DNA from: a virus
Direction: 5' to 3' (one strand)
DNA: 24,226 nt
Virus record (IMG/VR): IMGVR_UViG_3300017951_000128
Span: 1 to 24,226 of that record
Shown piece after piece: positions 7,512 through 16,160 of this stretch (within the stretch, counting starts at the first letter, position 1; each line of letters begins with the position of its first letter). Under the pieces are notes generated by a model. That model did no database searches, was not told where the DNA came from, and saw only the letters and a program-made list of their open reading frames with translations. The position numbers and the translations under genes are program-made.

Positions 7512-10500
7512 TAAAATCCACCTTCCCATCTACCAGTTCTTTTATTGTAGCGAACATTTCCACCAAGATCTGCTCTTGGTAAATTTACTGCCGGAGCATC
7601 AATATTTCCTTCATTAAGACGCTGAAGTTGTGAAGCCGCTTCACTAGCCGATTGTTCTATAGCTGTTGGAATTTGTACTGGAATATTTTGATTAGCAATA
7701 TTAATTGCTTGTTCTGTACTTACAGGACCATTAGGTAGACCTCCTCTTAGCAAAGGACTTACTCCTAATGTATCTCTATTTAATAATTGTTCTGAACTCA
7801 TAATACTATCTGTGTATGCACTTGGATTGATTGTAGTAACAGCATCGTTAAGACTAGAAAGATTTTGTCCTAAACTATTTTGTAAGTTACTTCCAACACT
7901 TGATCCAATGTTTCCTAAAACATCGCCTCCATTTAAATTTAGCTGTGTAAGACCTAGTAAGTCTTGAGAAGCGGCTGTAAGTGCATTGAAGTCTGTACCT
8001 ATCTGTGCTAGATCTTTTATGTTTATACCATTTTGGAATGTTTCAAATGCACTTGCAACTTGACTAAATGCCGCAAACGCATCACTGCCTATTATATCTC
8101 TTGTTTTTGTAATGACACTTCTAAGGTTATTAAATCCTGGTAAAATGTTTTCTGCTTCTACCATCCAGTCTAATCTATTAGCTGTATCACCTACTCTAGA
8201 ATTTGTAGCTGTCAATCGTTTTGCAAATTCTGCTGTAATCTCATTTACACTTTCTGCTGGATTAGTAATAGGAACTAGAGCTCCTACATTTTGGCTTGGT
8301 CCAGATTCTTCTTGATTACGCATTCTAATCATTTGCAATTCTTGTGTAAATACACCTTCTTCAAATTTATGCTGTATTTGAATCACTCTATATAAACCAC
8401 TAAACGTATCAACAATTATTAAATCTTCTGGAAAGATCATTTTGCCCGAAGTTGGATCTGTATCTACAGGTGTCCTAAATAATACATTACAATAAACTTC
8501 ACTTCTTCCTGTATTCACTTGCCCGTCAGCTGTCATTGCTGTGTAAGCAGTATCTCTAGCATGATAGTTACCTACACCGTTATCAGATAACCAAAAAGGA
8601 TCACCTACAATACGCATGTCTACCCTAATCATGTCTACATTAGAAAAAATTAATCTATCGTTAAAAGCTCTAGCAACTTGTATTTGAGGATCTGCAATTC
8701 CGCTACTGTGATCATTTCCTGAAGCGTTATTAACAGTTTCAACAGCTGATGCTTGTCCTTCTATAGGTGTGGTAGTGCCTGCTCCGTCACCTCCTGATCT
8801 AAAGCCAGGATGAGGGTGTCTTGCGGCTTGCCCTTCTGCCGCACCTACTCTATCTGCGGCTGAACCTGATCCTCTGTCAGCTGTAAAAGGTGCCAAAAAT
8901 GCGTAATTGTATTCTATATTAAAATCAAGGACTGATTTATTTTTTCCTGTATAAACATAGTTGTATTCTTTTGCGGCTTGTACTTTTCTTTCTGCTACTC
9001 CTTGTGTAGGTTCACTTACTGCCGCAAAATGTTCGTGACCGTATTTTTTTGGAACAACACGATAAACATACAAAGACGGATATTGACCACCTCTTTGCAA
9101 TTCTTCTTCGTCTTTGATGACGTATGTATCTGTCTGTATGTCATACCAATCTACCATGCCATCTTCTGGAAGATCATTTAGTTGGCGTGCAAGAGCCCTT
9201 CCGTATTGGCTACTAATTAAAACTTCTTCAATAATTTCTTGTATTCTAGTACCTGCCTTAAATGAAAATACTCTTATATCATCTGAAAGTTGTAAATTTC
9301 TACTAGTTCGGTTAAAAATAGGATACCTTTGTGATAAACTTTCTTGGTCTGCTAAACCTTGCGAATTCATTGGTTGAGTTCCTCCTGCAAGAGGATCGTC
9401 AATAATCCATTTACTTCCAATTTTATTATTGCTGTAATCACTTGCCGCATATTTCTTAAACATTGTTTCTAACAAACTACTATCAGTAGTTCTATTTGCT
9501 AAACCGTTATAAAATTCTGCGAAGGTTCCTGGCACTTCTTCTGAACCGGCATCTGTACCTACTAAACTTTGATAGTATTCTGATAGATATGCATCAGTAG
9601 TTGGTCTATTAGTGTCTGCTGGACTGCTTACACCAAATTCGTCATAGCCCGGTTGCGCTGTAGCTGTGCCTGTATCAAATTCTCCTCCAGCACCATATGC
9701 ATCATAAATGCTTTTTGGTTCAGATTCTCCTGGAAACAATATAACATATTGATCCGGAGCGGCTACTTGATTTTTTTCTTTTAACTCTTTTAATCTTTTG
9801 TTGTTTATTTCAGTTAAGCTCTGTGCACCTGTTTGTAACATTTCTCTAATTGTTCTGCCACGTAATGCTACATCTGTTTTTATTTGTGTCACTGAATCGT
9901 GTAGTGCCTGCTCATTCCATGCTATAGCTTCTACTTTGTAGGTTGATCCACCTTCGTTTGTTACAAACTGACTATTGATTAATTTTATAGGAAGTAACCT
10001 TCTACCATAAGGAACGTCCATTACGTTACCATCAACGTCATAACCTTTAAAATCAATTGTTAACAAAAAAGGCGCTTGTATGTAATGACCAAAACCTGCT
10101 GACTTTGCGGCAACTAAAAGTGCTTGATAAAAAAGTCCCATACTGTAAGGTTCGTAAACTTCAAATTCAATTTTTGTTGCATTAGAATTTCTATTCCTAG
10201 AACCCATCATAACTATGGACTGTATGTTAAGATTATCCATAAAGAATTCAACACTTGCACCCATTGCTTGTTCTACTCTAGTTCTTGATTCTTTACCTGT
10301 GCGTTTAGCACCGCCACCATTTTGTATAATAGACCATTTGGGTTTTGTAGTTCTATAAAGTTCTGGTTTGTTTATTTCATCTTGAGTAAGTATATGCAAA
10401 CCAAGAATAGCGTTCATACTTGAATAATCTTCTAATTCATTTGGCCAAGGTGGAGGAGTTACTCCAGGTACCAGTTCTCCAGCACGTACCGAATGTCCAA

Positions 10501-10744
10501 TGGGTCCTGGTTTTGGAGATAAATTACTTTTAAACTGTGTTGGATTTTGTGTAGCAAAAGGAGACTTATTTGTAACTAACCCTAATGCTCCTTGTGCTTC
10601 GCCTTGTAAACCTTCTAACTGAGTTTTTACATTTTGTGTAGCACTAAAAAGTTTATTACGAAAATTATTTTCAAACTCTGGTACAAAGTTTGCTAAATCG
10701 TTAAGTTTTTTGTTTACTCCATTTAGGATGTTTCGGAATGCCAT
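7511..10744 (-). CDS. Very large baseplate hub protein, probable gp27 equivalent
   Basis: A 1077-aa protein between gp53 and gp5. The central-to-C-terminal part has a block ending GLYRVIQIQHKFEEGVFTQE-LQMIR at about residues 775-800, the pattern that closes the gp27/late-control-D hub fold in many phages. The first ~80 residues and the last ~200 are low-complexity or helical (NILNGVNKKLNDLANF; repeated NLQNSLGQNLSSLN). T4 gp27 is only about 390 aa, so this would be an enlarged version. Its place immediately upstream of gp5, with TAATG coupling, is where the hub partner of gp5 is expected. AGGA lies 7 nt before the ATG, inside the end of gp53. The gp27 assignment rests on position and a short motif; 'virion structural protein' is the safe name. 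Confidence 0.6.
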   Translation of the reverse strand: MAFRNILNGVNKKLNDLANFVPEFENNFRNKLFSATQNVKTQLEGLQGEAQGALGLVTNKSPFATQNPTQFKSNLSPKPGPIGHSVRAGELVPGVTPPPWPNELEDYSSMNAILGLHILTQDEINKPELYRTTKPKWSIIQNGGGAKRTGKESRTRVEQAMGASVEFFMDNLNIQSIVMMGSRNRNSNATKIEFEVYEPYSMGLFYQALLVAAKSAGFGHYIQAPFLLTIDFKGYDVDGNVMDVPYGRRLLPIKLINSQFVTNEGGSTYKVEAIAWNEQALHDSVTQIKTDVALRGRTIREMLQTGAQSLTEINNKRLKELKEKNQVAAPDQYVILFPGESEPKSIYDAYGAGGEFDTGTATAQPGYDEFGVSSPADTNRPTTDAYLSEYYQSLVGTDAGSEEVPGTFAEFYNGLANRTTDSSLLETMFKKYAASDYSNNKIGSKWIIDDPLAGGTQPMNSQGLADQESLSQRYPIFNRTSRNLQLSDDIRVFSFKAGTRIQEIIEEVLISSQYGRALARQLNDLPEDGMVDWYDIQTDTYVIKDEEELQRGGQYPSLYVYRVVPKKYGHEHFAAVSEPTQGVAERKVQAAKEYNYVYTGKNKSVLDFNIEYNYAFLAPFTADRGSGSAADRVGAAEGQAARHPHPGFRSGGDGAGTTTPIEGQASAVETVNNASGNDHSSGIADPQIQVARAFNDRLIFSNVDMIRVDMRIVGDPFWLSDNGVGNYHARDTAYTAMTADGQVNTGRSEVYCNVLFRTPVDTDPTSGKMIFPEDLIIVDTFSGLYRVIQIQHKFEEGVFTQELQMIRMRNQEESGPSQNVGALVPITNPAESVNEITAEFAKRLTATNSRVGDTANRLDWMVEAENILPGFNNLRSVITKTRDIIGSDAFAAFSQVASAFETFQNGINIKDLAQIGTDFNALTAASQDLLGLTQLNLNGGDVLGNIGSSVGSNLQNSLGQNLSSLNDAVTTINPSAYTDSIMSSEQLLNRDTLGVSPLLRGGLPNGPVSTEQAINIANQNIPVQIPTAIEQSASEAASQLQRLNEGNIDAPAVNLPRADLGGNVRYNKRTGRWEGGF

Positions 10745-10745
10745 T

Positions 10746-11051
10746 TTAAATTCCTAACATTGTTTTCAAAGCCGGCCCTTTTGGCAAATATATTTTTGTT
10801 CCTGCTTCTATATCAAAAACAGGATCTTTAATTGTATCCATATTTCTTTGTGCAAATACCCACCATAATTTTGTAGTGCCATATAAATCATAAGCTAATA
10901 AATCTGGACGGTGTGTGTATTGAGTTTCTATTTCATAAAGTACATCATCTGCTTCAGCAGGCACTGGTCTAATCGAAAAAACTCCTAGATAGTCATTTCC
11001 TACTTTAGGTGTATTTTTCCAAGGACTTGAAGCACTATAACTTGCAGGCAT
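10746..11051 (-). CDS. 53: Baseplate wedge protein gp53
   Basis: Wedge subunit that joins the wedges to the hub. The block ETQYTHRPDLLAYDLYGTTK followed by LWWVFAQRNMD and a LysM-like end (FDIEAGTKIYLPK) is the recognised core of gp53. At 101 aa it is about half of T4 gp53 (196 aa), a length usual in marine relatives from memory, so it is not obviously truncated. It begins in a TAATG overlap with the gp48/54-like gene and is followed after 1 nt by the large hub gene, so these genes are likely co-translated. Confidence 0.87.
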   Translation of the reverse strand: MPASYSASSPWKNTPKVGNDYLGVFSIRPVPAEADDVLYEIETQYTHRPDLLAYDLYGTTKLWWVFAQRNMDTIKDPVFDIEAGTKIYLPKGPALKTMLGI

Positions 11052-11908
11052 TATATCATTCCATTATTACTAATTAATTTTCCACTTACAAAATCTTGTA
11101 GTGTAAATTTTTCTATATGTGTTCTACTGTAAATTGGTTGTACAGTAACAGCAATTAAACTTTGTGAAGGTACCCAGGTTCCTGGTTTTGTTTGATTTCC
11201 TGGAGTATCTGTTTCTCCCTCAATATCTGTTTTTAGATAATCAACATCTTGCGGCATATCAATATTAAAACCTGTTACTACACATGGTACATTTTTAAAC
11301 ACATATTCACCATAACCATTAAGTTTTGTAATAGGTGGCGGATTTCCTGTGTTAGCTCCATTGTCTCCATAAAACATTTTAGTCAATGTTCTTAAGAATG
11401 TAACTGCGGCTACCCAATATTTTGCATCTGTGTTGTTTTCAATAAAAAAGTCACCACTAATTGTAATTGCATCCACAGATGATGTTTGATAATTAAAAAA
11501 AGGATAATTAGTATGTACAGGTTGCATTGAGTTGTAGCTTGCAGAGTGTGAAAATATTATCGAAGGAGTAAAAGGAAATATCATTCTGTTACCAGTTCCG
11601 TCTGTTCCGAGAGGTTTTAATAATTCACTGTTAAGTTCTTGTAATACTGGAGGTACAGATAAACTTACACGCCAATCGTTGTCGCCAGCATCATCTATAA
11701 CCAATGCAGTTGTTGTAGTACGTTCTTCAGGCACACCATTAGCAGGTAGATTCCTACTGCGTACAGATCTCATGTATCCAGCGGCTTCGCCAGTAAATTT
11801 AGCAACTTTATTTGCTTTTTCTGAAATTGCACCCTGCAAAACACCACGTGCATCTCTAGCTATTTGTACACCAGGCTTGTTAGGATCTGCGTCTTTAAAT
11901 GTTGGCAT
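11051..11908 (-). CDS. Baseplate tail-tube cap/junction protein (gp48/gp54-like)
   Basis: A 285-aa protein heading the leftward baseplate operon. The segment IFPFTPSIIFSHSASYNSMQ, then PVHTNYPFFNYQTS, a VAAVTFLRTLTKMFYG helix and SLIAVTVQPIYSRTHIEKFT matches, from memory, the marine T4-like protein annotated as gp48/gp54, which initiates the tail tube on the baseplate. I cannot separate gp48 from gp54 by sequence alone. The ATG at 11908 has AGGAG about 10 nt upstream and a late-promoter octamer ACTAAATA at 11932-11939. The gene ends in a TAATG overlap with gp53. Confidence 0.72.
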   Translation of the reverse strand: MPTFKDADPNKPGVQIARDARGVLQGAISEKANKVAKFTGEAAGYMRSVRSRNLPANGVPEERTTTTALVIDDAGDNDWRVSLSVPPVLQELNSELLKPLGTDGTGNRMIFPFTPSIIFSHSASYNSMQPVHTNYPFFNYQTSSVDAITISGDFFIENNTDAKYWVAAVTFLRTLTKMFYGDNGANTGNPPPITKLNGYGEYVFKNVPCVVTGFNIDMPQDVDYLKTDIEGETDTPGNQTKPGTWVPSQSLIAVTVQPIYSRTHIEKFTLQDFVSGKLISNNGMI

Positions 11909-11931
11909 AATTATTTTACTCCTAGTAGTAT

Positions 11932-11939
11932 TATTTAGT
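11932..11939 (-). promoter_or_regulatory. Late promoter for the leftward baseplate operon
   Basis: Minus-strand ACTAAATA, the same octamer as at 16959-16966 before the 215-aa gene. T4 geometry predicts a start near 11926 and an 18-nt leader containing AGGAG. It touches the -35 box of the divergent gp55 promoter at base 11939. Confidence 0.6.
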
Positions 11940-11967
11940 TGACTTTTTAATGTACGTATATTATAAT
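11939..11967 (+). promoter_or_regulatory. Sigma70-type early promoter of gp55
   Basis: TTGACT (11939-11944), exactly 17 bases, then TATAAT (11962-11967). This matches the host housekeeping promoter at 11 of 12 positions with ideal spacing. The predicted start is near 11974, about 19 nt before the gp55 ATG, leaving room for the AGAGGA ribosome site. Confidence 0.8.
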
Positions 11968-11992
11968 AAGGCTATAAAACGGAAAGAGGAAT

Positions 11993-12823
11993 ATGAGAAA
12001 AACAAATTACTTAAACAATAAAGACATATTAGCAGAAATACATAAATCAAAAAATACGTTTAATAGTTATACAGATCCAGAATATGGATATTTTGATATT
12101 ATTTTACCAGACGTGTCTAAAATAAACATAAGAACTATTGCAGAAGCAAAAAGAAATAAAGCAAAAAAATTAAGCACACAAGCGTTTGAACAAGCAAAAG
12201 CTCAGGGTAAAAAAGTAAAACAAGCAGATTGTGCTATAGATTACAAAAAAATTGACAAAAATGAATTAATTTTTAGAATTATGACTTACGAACATATTCC
12301 TGAAGAGCCAGGACGTAAGAAAAATCCAAAAACTGTAGCAGATACAAAAGTAAAATTAAATTTTCCGCCTTTCCAGCACTACAAATTCAATGACGACAAT
12401 GAATTAATAGTAGTTGGAAAAAGCCATTGGCAAGGAGGCATGGAAAATGGCCATTTTTCACTTACGCACGGCCAAGCAACAAATAAACTTGCTATGATGT
12501 GGATGAAATTGTGTGATCGTTATGCTACAAGAGGTAATGTAAGAGGATATACTTACAATGATGAAATGCGAGGACAAGCAATACTGCAATTAGCACAGAT
12601 TGGATTGCAGTTTGACGAATCTAAAAGTAACAACCCGTTTGCTTACTACACAGCGGCAGTCACAAACTCATTTGTACGTGTTATCAACCTTGAAAAACGT
12701 AATCAGAACATTAGAGACGACATCCTTGAAATGAATGATATGAACCCAAGTTATACTAGACAGCATCAAGGCGAATGGGAAGCAAGTGTTAGACGCGAAA
12801 AAGAAGCGGCAGAGGCAAAATAA
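11993..12823 (+). CDS. 55: Late-transcription sigma factor gp55
   Basis: Phage sigma-like factor that directs host RNA polymerase to late promoters, together with the clamp (gp45) and gp33 in T4. The C-terminal half (about residues 175-255) holds the recognisable region: NVRGYTYNDEMRGQAILQ, then FDESKSNNPFAYYTAAVTNS and VRVINLEKRNQN, which correspond to sigma region 2. The N-terminal ~110 residues are Lys-rich and include a FPPFQHYKF motif shared with marine relatives. At 276 aa it is longer than T4 gp55 (185 aa). The ATG at 11993 follows AGAGGA. Its own promoter is of the host type, as expected for a regulator made before the late phase, while the genes around it carry late octamers. Confidence 0.88.
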   Translation: MRKTNYLNNKDILAEIHKSKNTFNSYTDPEYGYFDIILPDVSKINIRTIAEAKRNKAKKLSTQAFEQAKAQGKKVKQADCAIDYKKIDKNELIFRIMTYEHIPEEPGRKKNPKTVADTKVKLNFPPFQHYKFNDDNELIVVGKSHWQGGMENGHFSLTHGQATNKLAMMWMKLCDRYATRGNVRGYTYNDEMRGQAILQLAQIGLQFDESKSNNPFAYYTAAVTNSFVRVINLEKRNQNIRDDILEMNDMNPSYTRQHQGEWEASVRREKEAAEAK

Positions 12824-12827
12824 CCTC

Positions 12828-12856
12828 TTGACTTTATACAATTTTTAGTGTAAGCT
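12828..12856 (+). promoter_or_regulatory. Possible sigma70-type promoter of gp47-gp46
   Basis: TTGACT (12828-12833), 17 bases, then TAAGCT (12851-12856). The -35 box is identical to that of the gp55 promoter and the spacing is the same, but the -10 box matches consensus only at its first, second and last bases. It lies in the 59-nt gap between gp55 and gp47. Confidence 0.45.
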
Positions 12857-12882
12857 AGTAAAAAATATTAAGAGGATATTAA

Positions 12883-13893
12883 ATGTTTAAGAAAGCGGCT
12901 GTCTTTACAGATATCCATTTTGGCCTTAAAGGCAATAGTAAGGTTCACAACGATGATTGTGAAAGATTTATAGACTGGTACATAGAACGTGCAAAAGAGC
13001 ACGGTTGTGAAACTGGTATATTTTGTGGTGATTGGCACCACAACAGGAATAGTCTTAATCTTACAACTATGGATGCTACTATACGTTGTTTAGAAAAACT
13101 TGGACAAGCATTTGAAAATTTTTATATGTTTGTTGGCAATCACGATTTGTACTACAAAGACAAACGTGATGTAAGTTCAACAGAGTTTGCAAGGCATATT
13201 CCAGGTATTACAGTAGTAGAAAATTTTACTGAAATTGAAGATGTAGCACTTGTTCCTTGGTTAGTTGGAGACGAGTGGCAAAAAATACAAAAATGTAAAG
13301 CCAAATATATGTTTGGTCATTTTGAATTACCTCATTTTTATATGAATGCTATGGTGCAAATGCCAGATCATGGTGATTTGAAAGCAGAACACTTTGTAAA
13401 TCAAGAGTATGTGTTTAGCGGACATTTTCATAAACGTCAACGACAAGGAAAAATACATTATCTAGGTAATGCATTTCCGCACAACTATGCAGATGCATGG
13501 GATGACAAACGCGGAATGATGGTGCTTGATAGAGAAAACAACGAAGAGCCTGTGTACATTGACTGGGAAGATTGTCCAAAATACAGAACAACTACATTAA
13601 GCAAACTTCTAGACCCACAATCAGATGTTATCAAAGCTAATATGTATCTGCGTGTTACTATTGACGTTCCAATTAGCTACGAAGAAGCAAGTTTTATTAA
13701 AGAAACTTATGTAAACAATTATGGATGTAGAGAAATAACACTAATTCCTGAAAAACAAATGGAAGAAATTAGTACAAACTTAGATATTACTAAGTTTGAA
13801 AGTGTTGATCAAATTGTTTCAAAAGAAATTGAAGCTATTGAAAGTGAACAATTTAATAAAAAAATGTTACTAGACATATACAACGAGTTATAA
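12883..13893 (+). CDS. 47: Recombination endonuclease subunit gp47 (Mre11/SbcD-like)
   Basis: Nuclease subunit of the gp46/47 complex, which resects DNA ends for recombination-dependent replication. It has the metallophosphoesterase motifs in order: FTDIHFG (Asp10, His12), GIFCGDWHHN (Asp50), VGNHD (Asn86, His87, Asp88), MFGHFE and FSGHFHKR. These supply the expected two-metal site. At 336 aa it matches T4 gp47 (339 aa). The ATG at 12883 follows AGAGGA with 6-nt spacing, and the gene is followed directly, with no gap, by gp46. The C-terminal region after about residue 240 would be the capping domain that touches gp46. Confidence 0.93.
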   Translation: MFKKAAVFTDIHFGLKGNSKVHNDDCERFIDWYIERAKEHGCETGIFCGDWHHNRNSLNLTTMDATIRCLEKLGQAFENFYMFVGNHDLYYKDKRDVSSTEFARHIPGITVVENFTEIEDVALVPWLVGDEWQKIQKCKAKYMFGHFELPHFYMNAMVQMPDHGDLKAEHFVNQEYVFSGHFHKRQRQGKIHYLGNAFPHNYADAWDDKRGMMVLDRENNEEPVYIDWEDCPKYRTTTLSKLLDPQSDVIKANMYLRVTIDVPISYEEASFIKETYVNNYGCREITLIPEKQMEEISTNLDITKFESVDQIVSKEIEAIESEQFNKKMLLDIYNEL

Positions 13894-15666
13894 ATGCTAA
13901 AAATAAAAGATTTAACAGTAAAGAATTTTATGAGTGTGGGTAATCAAACCCAAGCTGTTGATTTTAACAAACAACAACTAACACTCGTGCTTGGTGAAAA
14001 CTTAGATCAAGGAGGTGATGATTCTGGATCACGTAACGGTACAGGCAAAACTACAATAATCAATGCATTATCGTATGCACTGTATGGCCAAGCATTGACC
14101 AACATCAAACGGAACAATCTTATTAATAAGACTAATTCTAAAGGGATGTTGGTCACCCTACATTTTGAGAAAGATGGACAAGACTACAGAATTGAGCGCG
14201 GACGCTCTCCCAATGTTTTGAAATTCTTTATCAATAATGAAGAGCAAGAACTAATTGATGAATCTCAAGGTGACAGCCGCAAGACCCAAGAGACTATCAA
14301 TAGCTTGCTAGGTATGAGTCACGATATGTTTAAACATATCGTGGCTCTTAATACCTATACTGAACCTTTTTTATCATTGCGGCAAAATGATCAACGTGCA
14401 ATTATTGAACAACTTTTAGGCATTACAATACTAACTGAAAAAGCAGAAATACTTAAAGAACAGATCAAACAAACAAAAGATGCAATTACGGAAGAAACTG
14501 CAAAAATTACAGGTATACAAACTGCTAACGAAAGAGTACAAAGTACTATCACTAGTTTACAAGGAACACAACGGGCTTGGCAAGCAAAGAAAAAAGCAGA
14601 TGAAGAAAAACTTGCACAATCAATTGACGAACTAGAACATTTAGATATAGACAAAGAATTAGATGCACATGAAAAACTAGCCAATTGGACAGAAATGAAC
14701 AATGCTATTATGGCTCTTAACAAAGAAAAAAGCACACTAGAGAGTGCATTACTACGTGCTAACAAGTCTGTGGAAAAAGCAGAAAAAGACATCGCAAATC
14801 TAGAAGATGCTACTTGTTATACATGTGGACAAGCACTACATGATGATAAAAAAGCTGAATTAGAGACACGTAAAACTAAAGAACTAGAAGATGCACTTGC
14901 ATACCAAACAGAAGTAGCAGACAAACTTGAAGATGTTGTTAAAGGACTAAATGAAATTGGTGATATTAACGGAAGACCTAACACATTTTACGAAAGTGCA
15001 AAAGAAGCATATGAGCATAGACAGAATGTTGATAGCTTAAAACAAGCATTAGAAAACAAAACCAACGAAGATGATCCGTATGCAGAGCAAATTAAAGAAT
15101 TAGAAACAACTGCACTACAAGAAATAGATTGGCAGGCTGTAAACACACTAGATACATTTAAAGAACACCAAGAATTTTTATTAAAATTACTGACAAACAA
15201 AGATAGTTTTATACGTAAGAAAATTATTGATCAGAATCTTGCATATTTGAACAATAGACTTACACATTATTTAGATAAACTAGGACTTCCTCATCAAGTT
15301 GAATTCCAAAATGATTTAAATGTACAAATTACACAACTTGGACAAGACTTAGACTTTGATAACTTGAGTCGAGGTGAGAGAAATAGACTTATACTTGGTA
15401 TGAGCTTTTCATTCCGAGATGTATGGGAAAGTTTGTATCAAAATATTAACTTGTTGTTTATTGATGAGCTTATTGATAGTGGTATGGACACAGCTGGTGT
15501 AGAAAGTTCATTAGCAGTAATCAAGAAAATGGGTAGAGAATTACAGAAAAATGTATTCCTCATCTCACACAAAGATGAACTTGTAGGTAGAGTAAATCAT
15601 GTTATGAAAGTTATTAAAGAAAACGGATTTACATCGTATGAAAATGATATAGAGATAGTAGAATGA
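13894..15666 (+). CDS. 46: Recombination endonuclease subunit gp46 (Rad50/SbcC-like ATPase)
   Basis: SMC-type ATPase partner of gp47. The Walker A motif GSRNGTGKTT is at residues 45-54, Q-loop sequence LNTYTEPFLS near 150, and long charged coiled-coil arms flank a zinc hook CYTCGQ at about residue 307. The ABC signature LSRGERNRL is at about 490 and Walker B NLLFIDEL at about 520, followed by a His-containing switch (LISHKDE). At 590 aa it is close to T4 gp46 (560 aa) and appears intact. Its first base follows the gp47 stop directly and its stop overlaps the next gene by ATGA. Confidence 0.95.
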   Translation: MLKIKDLTVKNFMSVGNQTQAVDFNKQQLTLVLGENLDQGGDDSGSRNGTGKTTIINALSYALYGQALTNIKRNNLINKTNSKGMLVTLHFEKDGQDYRIERGRSPNVLKFFINNEEQELIDESQGDSRKTQETINSLLGMSHDMFKHIVALNTYTEPFLSLRQNDQRAIIEQLLGITILTEKAEILKEQIKQTKDAITEETAKITGIQTANERVQSTITSLQGTQRAWQAKKKADEEKLAQSIDELEHLDIDKELDAHEKLANWTEMNNAIMALNKEKSTLESALLRANKSVEKAEKDIANLEDATCYTCGQALHDDKKAELETRKTKELEDALAYQTEVADKLEDVVKGLNEIGDINGRPNTFYESAKEAYEHRQNVDSLKQALENKTNEDDPYAEQIKELETTALQEIDWQAVNTLDTFKEHQEFLLKLLTNKDSFIRKKIIDQNLAYLNNRLTHYLDKLGLPHQVEFQNDLNVQITQLGQDLDFDNLSRGERNRLILGMSFSFRDVWESLYQNINLLFIDELIDSGMDTAGVESSLAVIKKMGRELQKNVFLISHKDELVGRVNHVMKVIKENGFTSYENDIEIVE

Positions 15667-15929
15667 GTAAAGATGTAGTTGTATCAAACTGTTTAGGTGA
15701 AGAAGCAACTCCTATAGATCGCCTCTATGGCGATTTGCACGGAAAATATTTTGTTGTACAAAAAGACTTTACACATTACAAAGGCAAAATTCATAAAAAA
15801 GGCACACTAGTAAAAGGACTTGACGGCAATAGGTTTAGAAGCCATTGTTTTGTAACAGATGATAACCGTTGGTTTGACCGTTGTGGTATGCCAATAGCAA
15901 AACCTTCTAATTTAGTGAACGATGAGTGA
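15663..15929 (+). CDS. Unknown small protein (88 aa)
   Basis: I do not recognise this family. The frame starts in an ATGA overlap with gp46 and ends inside the next gene, so it is probably translated from the gp47-gp46 message. The protein is basic and soluble-looking, with a central beta-rich stretch (KYFVVQKDFTHYKGKIHKKG, then FRSHCFVTDDNRWFDRCG) that could be a small SH3-like or DNA-binding fold. That guess rests only on strand pattern and charge. There is no signal peptide or membrane segment. Confidence 0.75.
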   Translation: MSKDVVVSNCLGEEATPIDRLYGDLHGKYFVVQKDFTHYKGKIHKKGTLVKGLDGNRFRSHCFVTDDNRWFDRCGMPIAKPSNLVNDE

Positions 15930-16140
15930 TATAACAGACGACATACATGACCAATTGACAAAGGCATACTTAGAATACTTCAAGGCAAATGAAAAGTTTG
16001 AAGCACGTAACTCAGTGAGAACGCACAAAGAAGTACGAAGATGGTTAAGAACTATCCGTACTTTAGCTAAAACACGGATGGAAGAGATTCATGTGCATCA
16101 TAACACAACTCGAAAAACCAAATCAGACGTAGATTCTTAA
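15922..16140 (+). CDS. Unknown small helical basic protein (72 aa)
   Basis: Starts 8 bases before the end of the preceding gene. The protein is short, helical and very basic in its second half (NSVRTHKEVRRWLRTIRTLA, then KTRMEEIHVHHNTTRKTK). From memory, a similar FxxxNSVRxHxxxRxxLxxLRxLAKxR protein occurs near gene 46 in other marine T4-like phages, but I know of no function. Nucleic-acid binding would fit the charge but is only an inference. Confidence 0.75.
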   Translation: MSDITDDIHDQLTKAYLEYFKANEKFEARNSVRTHKEVRRWLRTIRTLAKTRMEEIHVHHNTTRKTKSDVDS

Positions 16141-16160
16141 TAGGCCAGGGTAAGTACCAC

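Noticed and set aside
7509-7529. Upstream ATG of gp5 at 7529
   Set aside because: The ATG at 7511 forms the same TAATG junction as other genes of this operon and has the better ribosome site.
14391-14792. Long minus-strand frame inside gp46, and similar long frames inside the tape measure and 651-aa genes
   Set aside because: Ser/Ala/Leu-rich translations opposite coiled-coil or Ala-rich genes with no start signal; antisense shadows.
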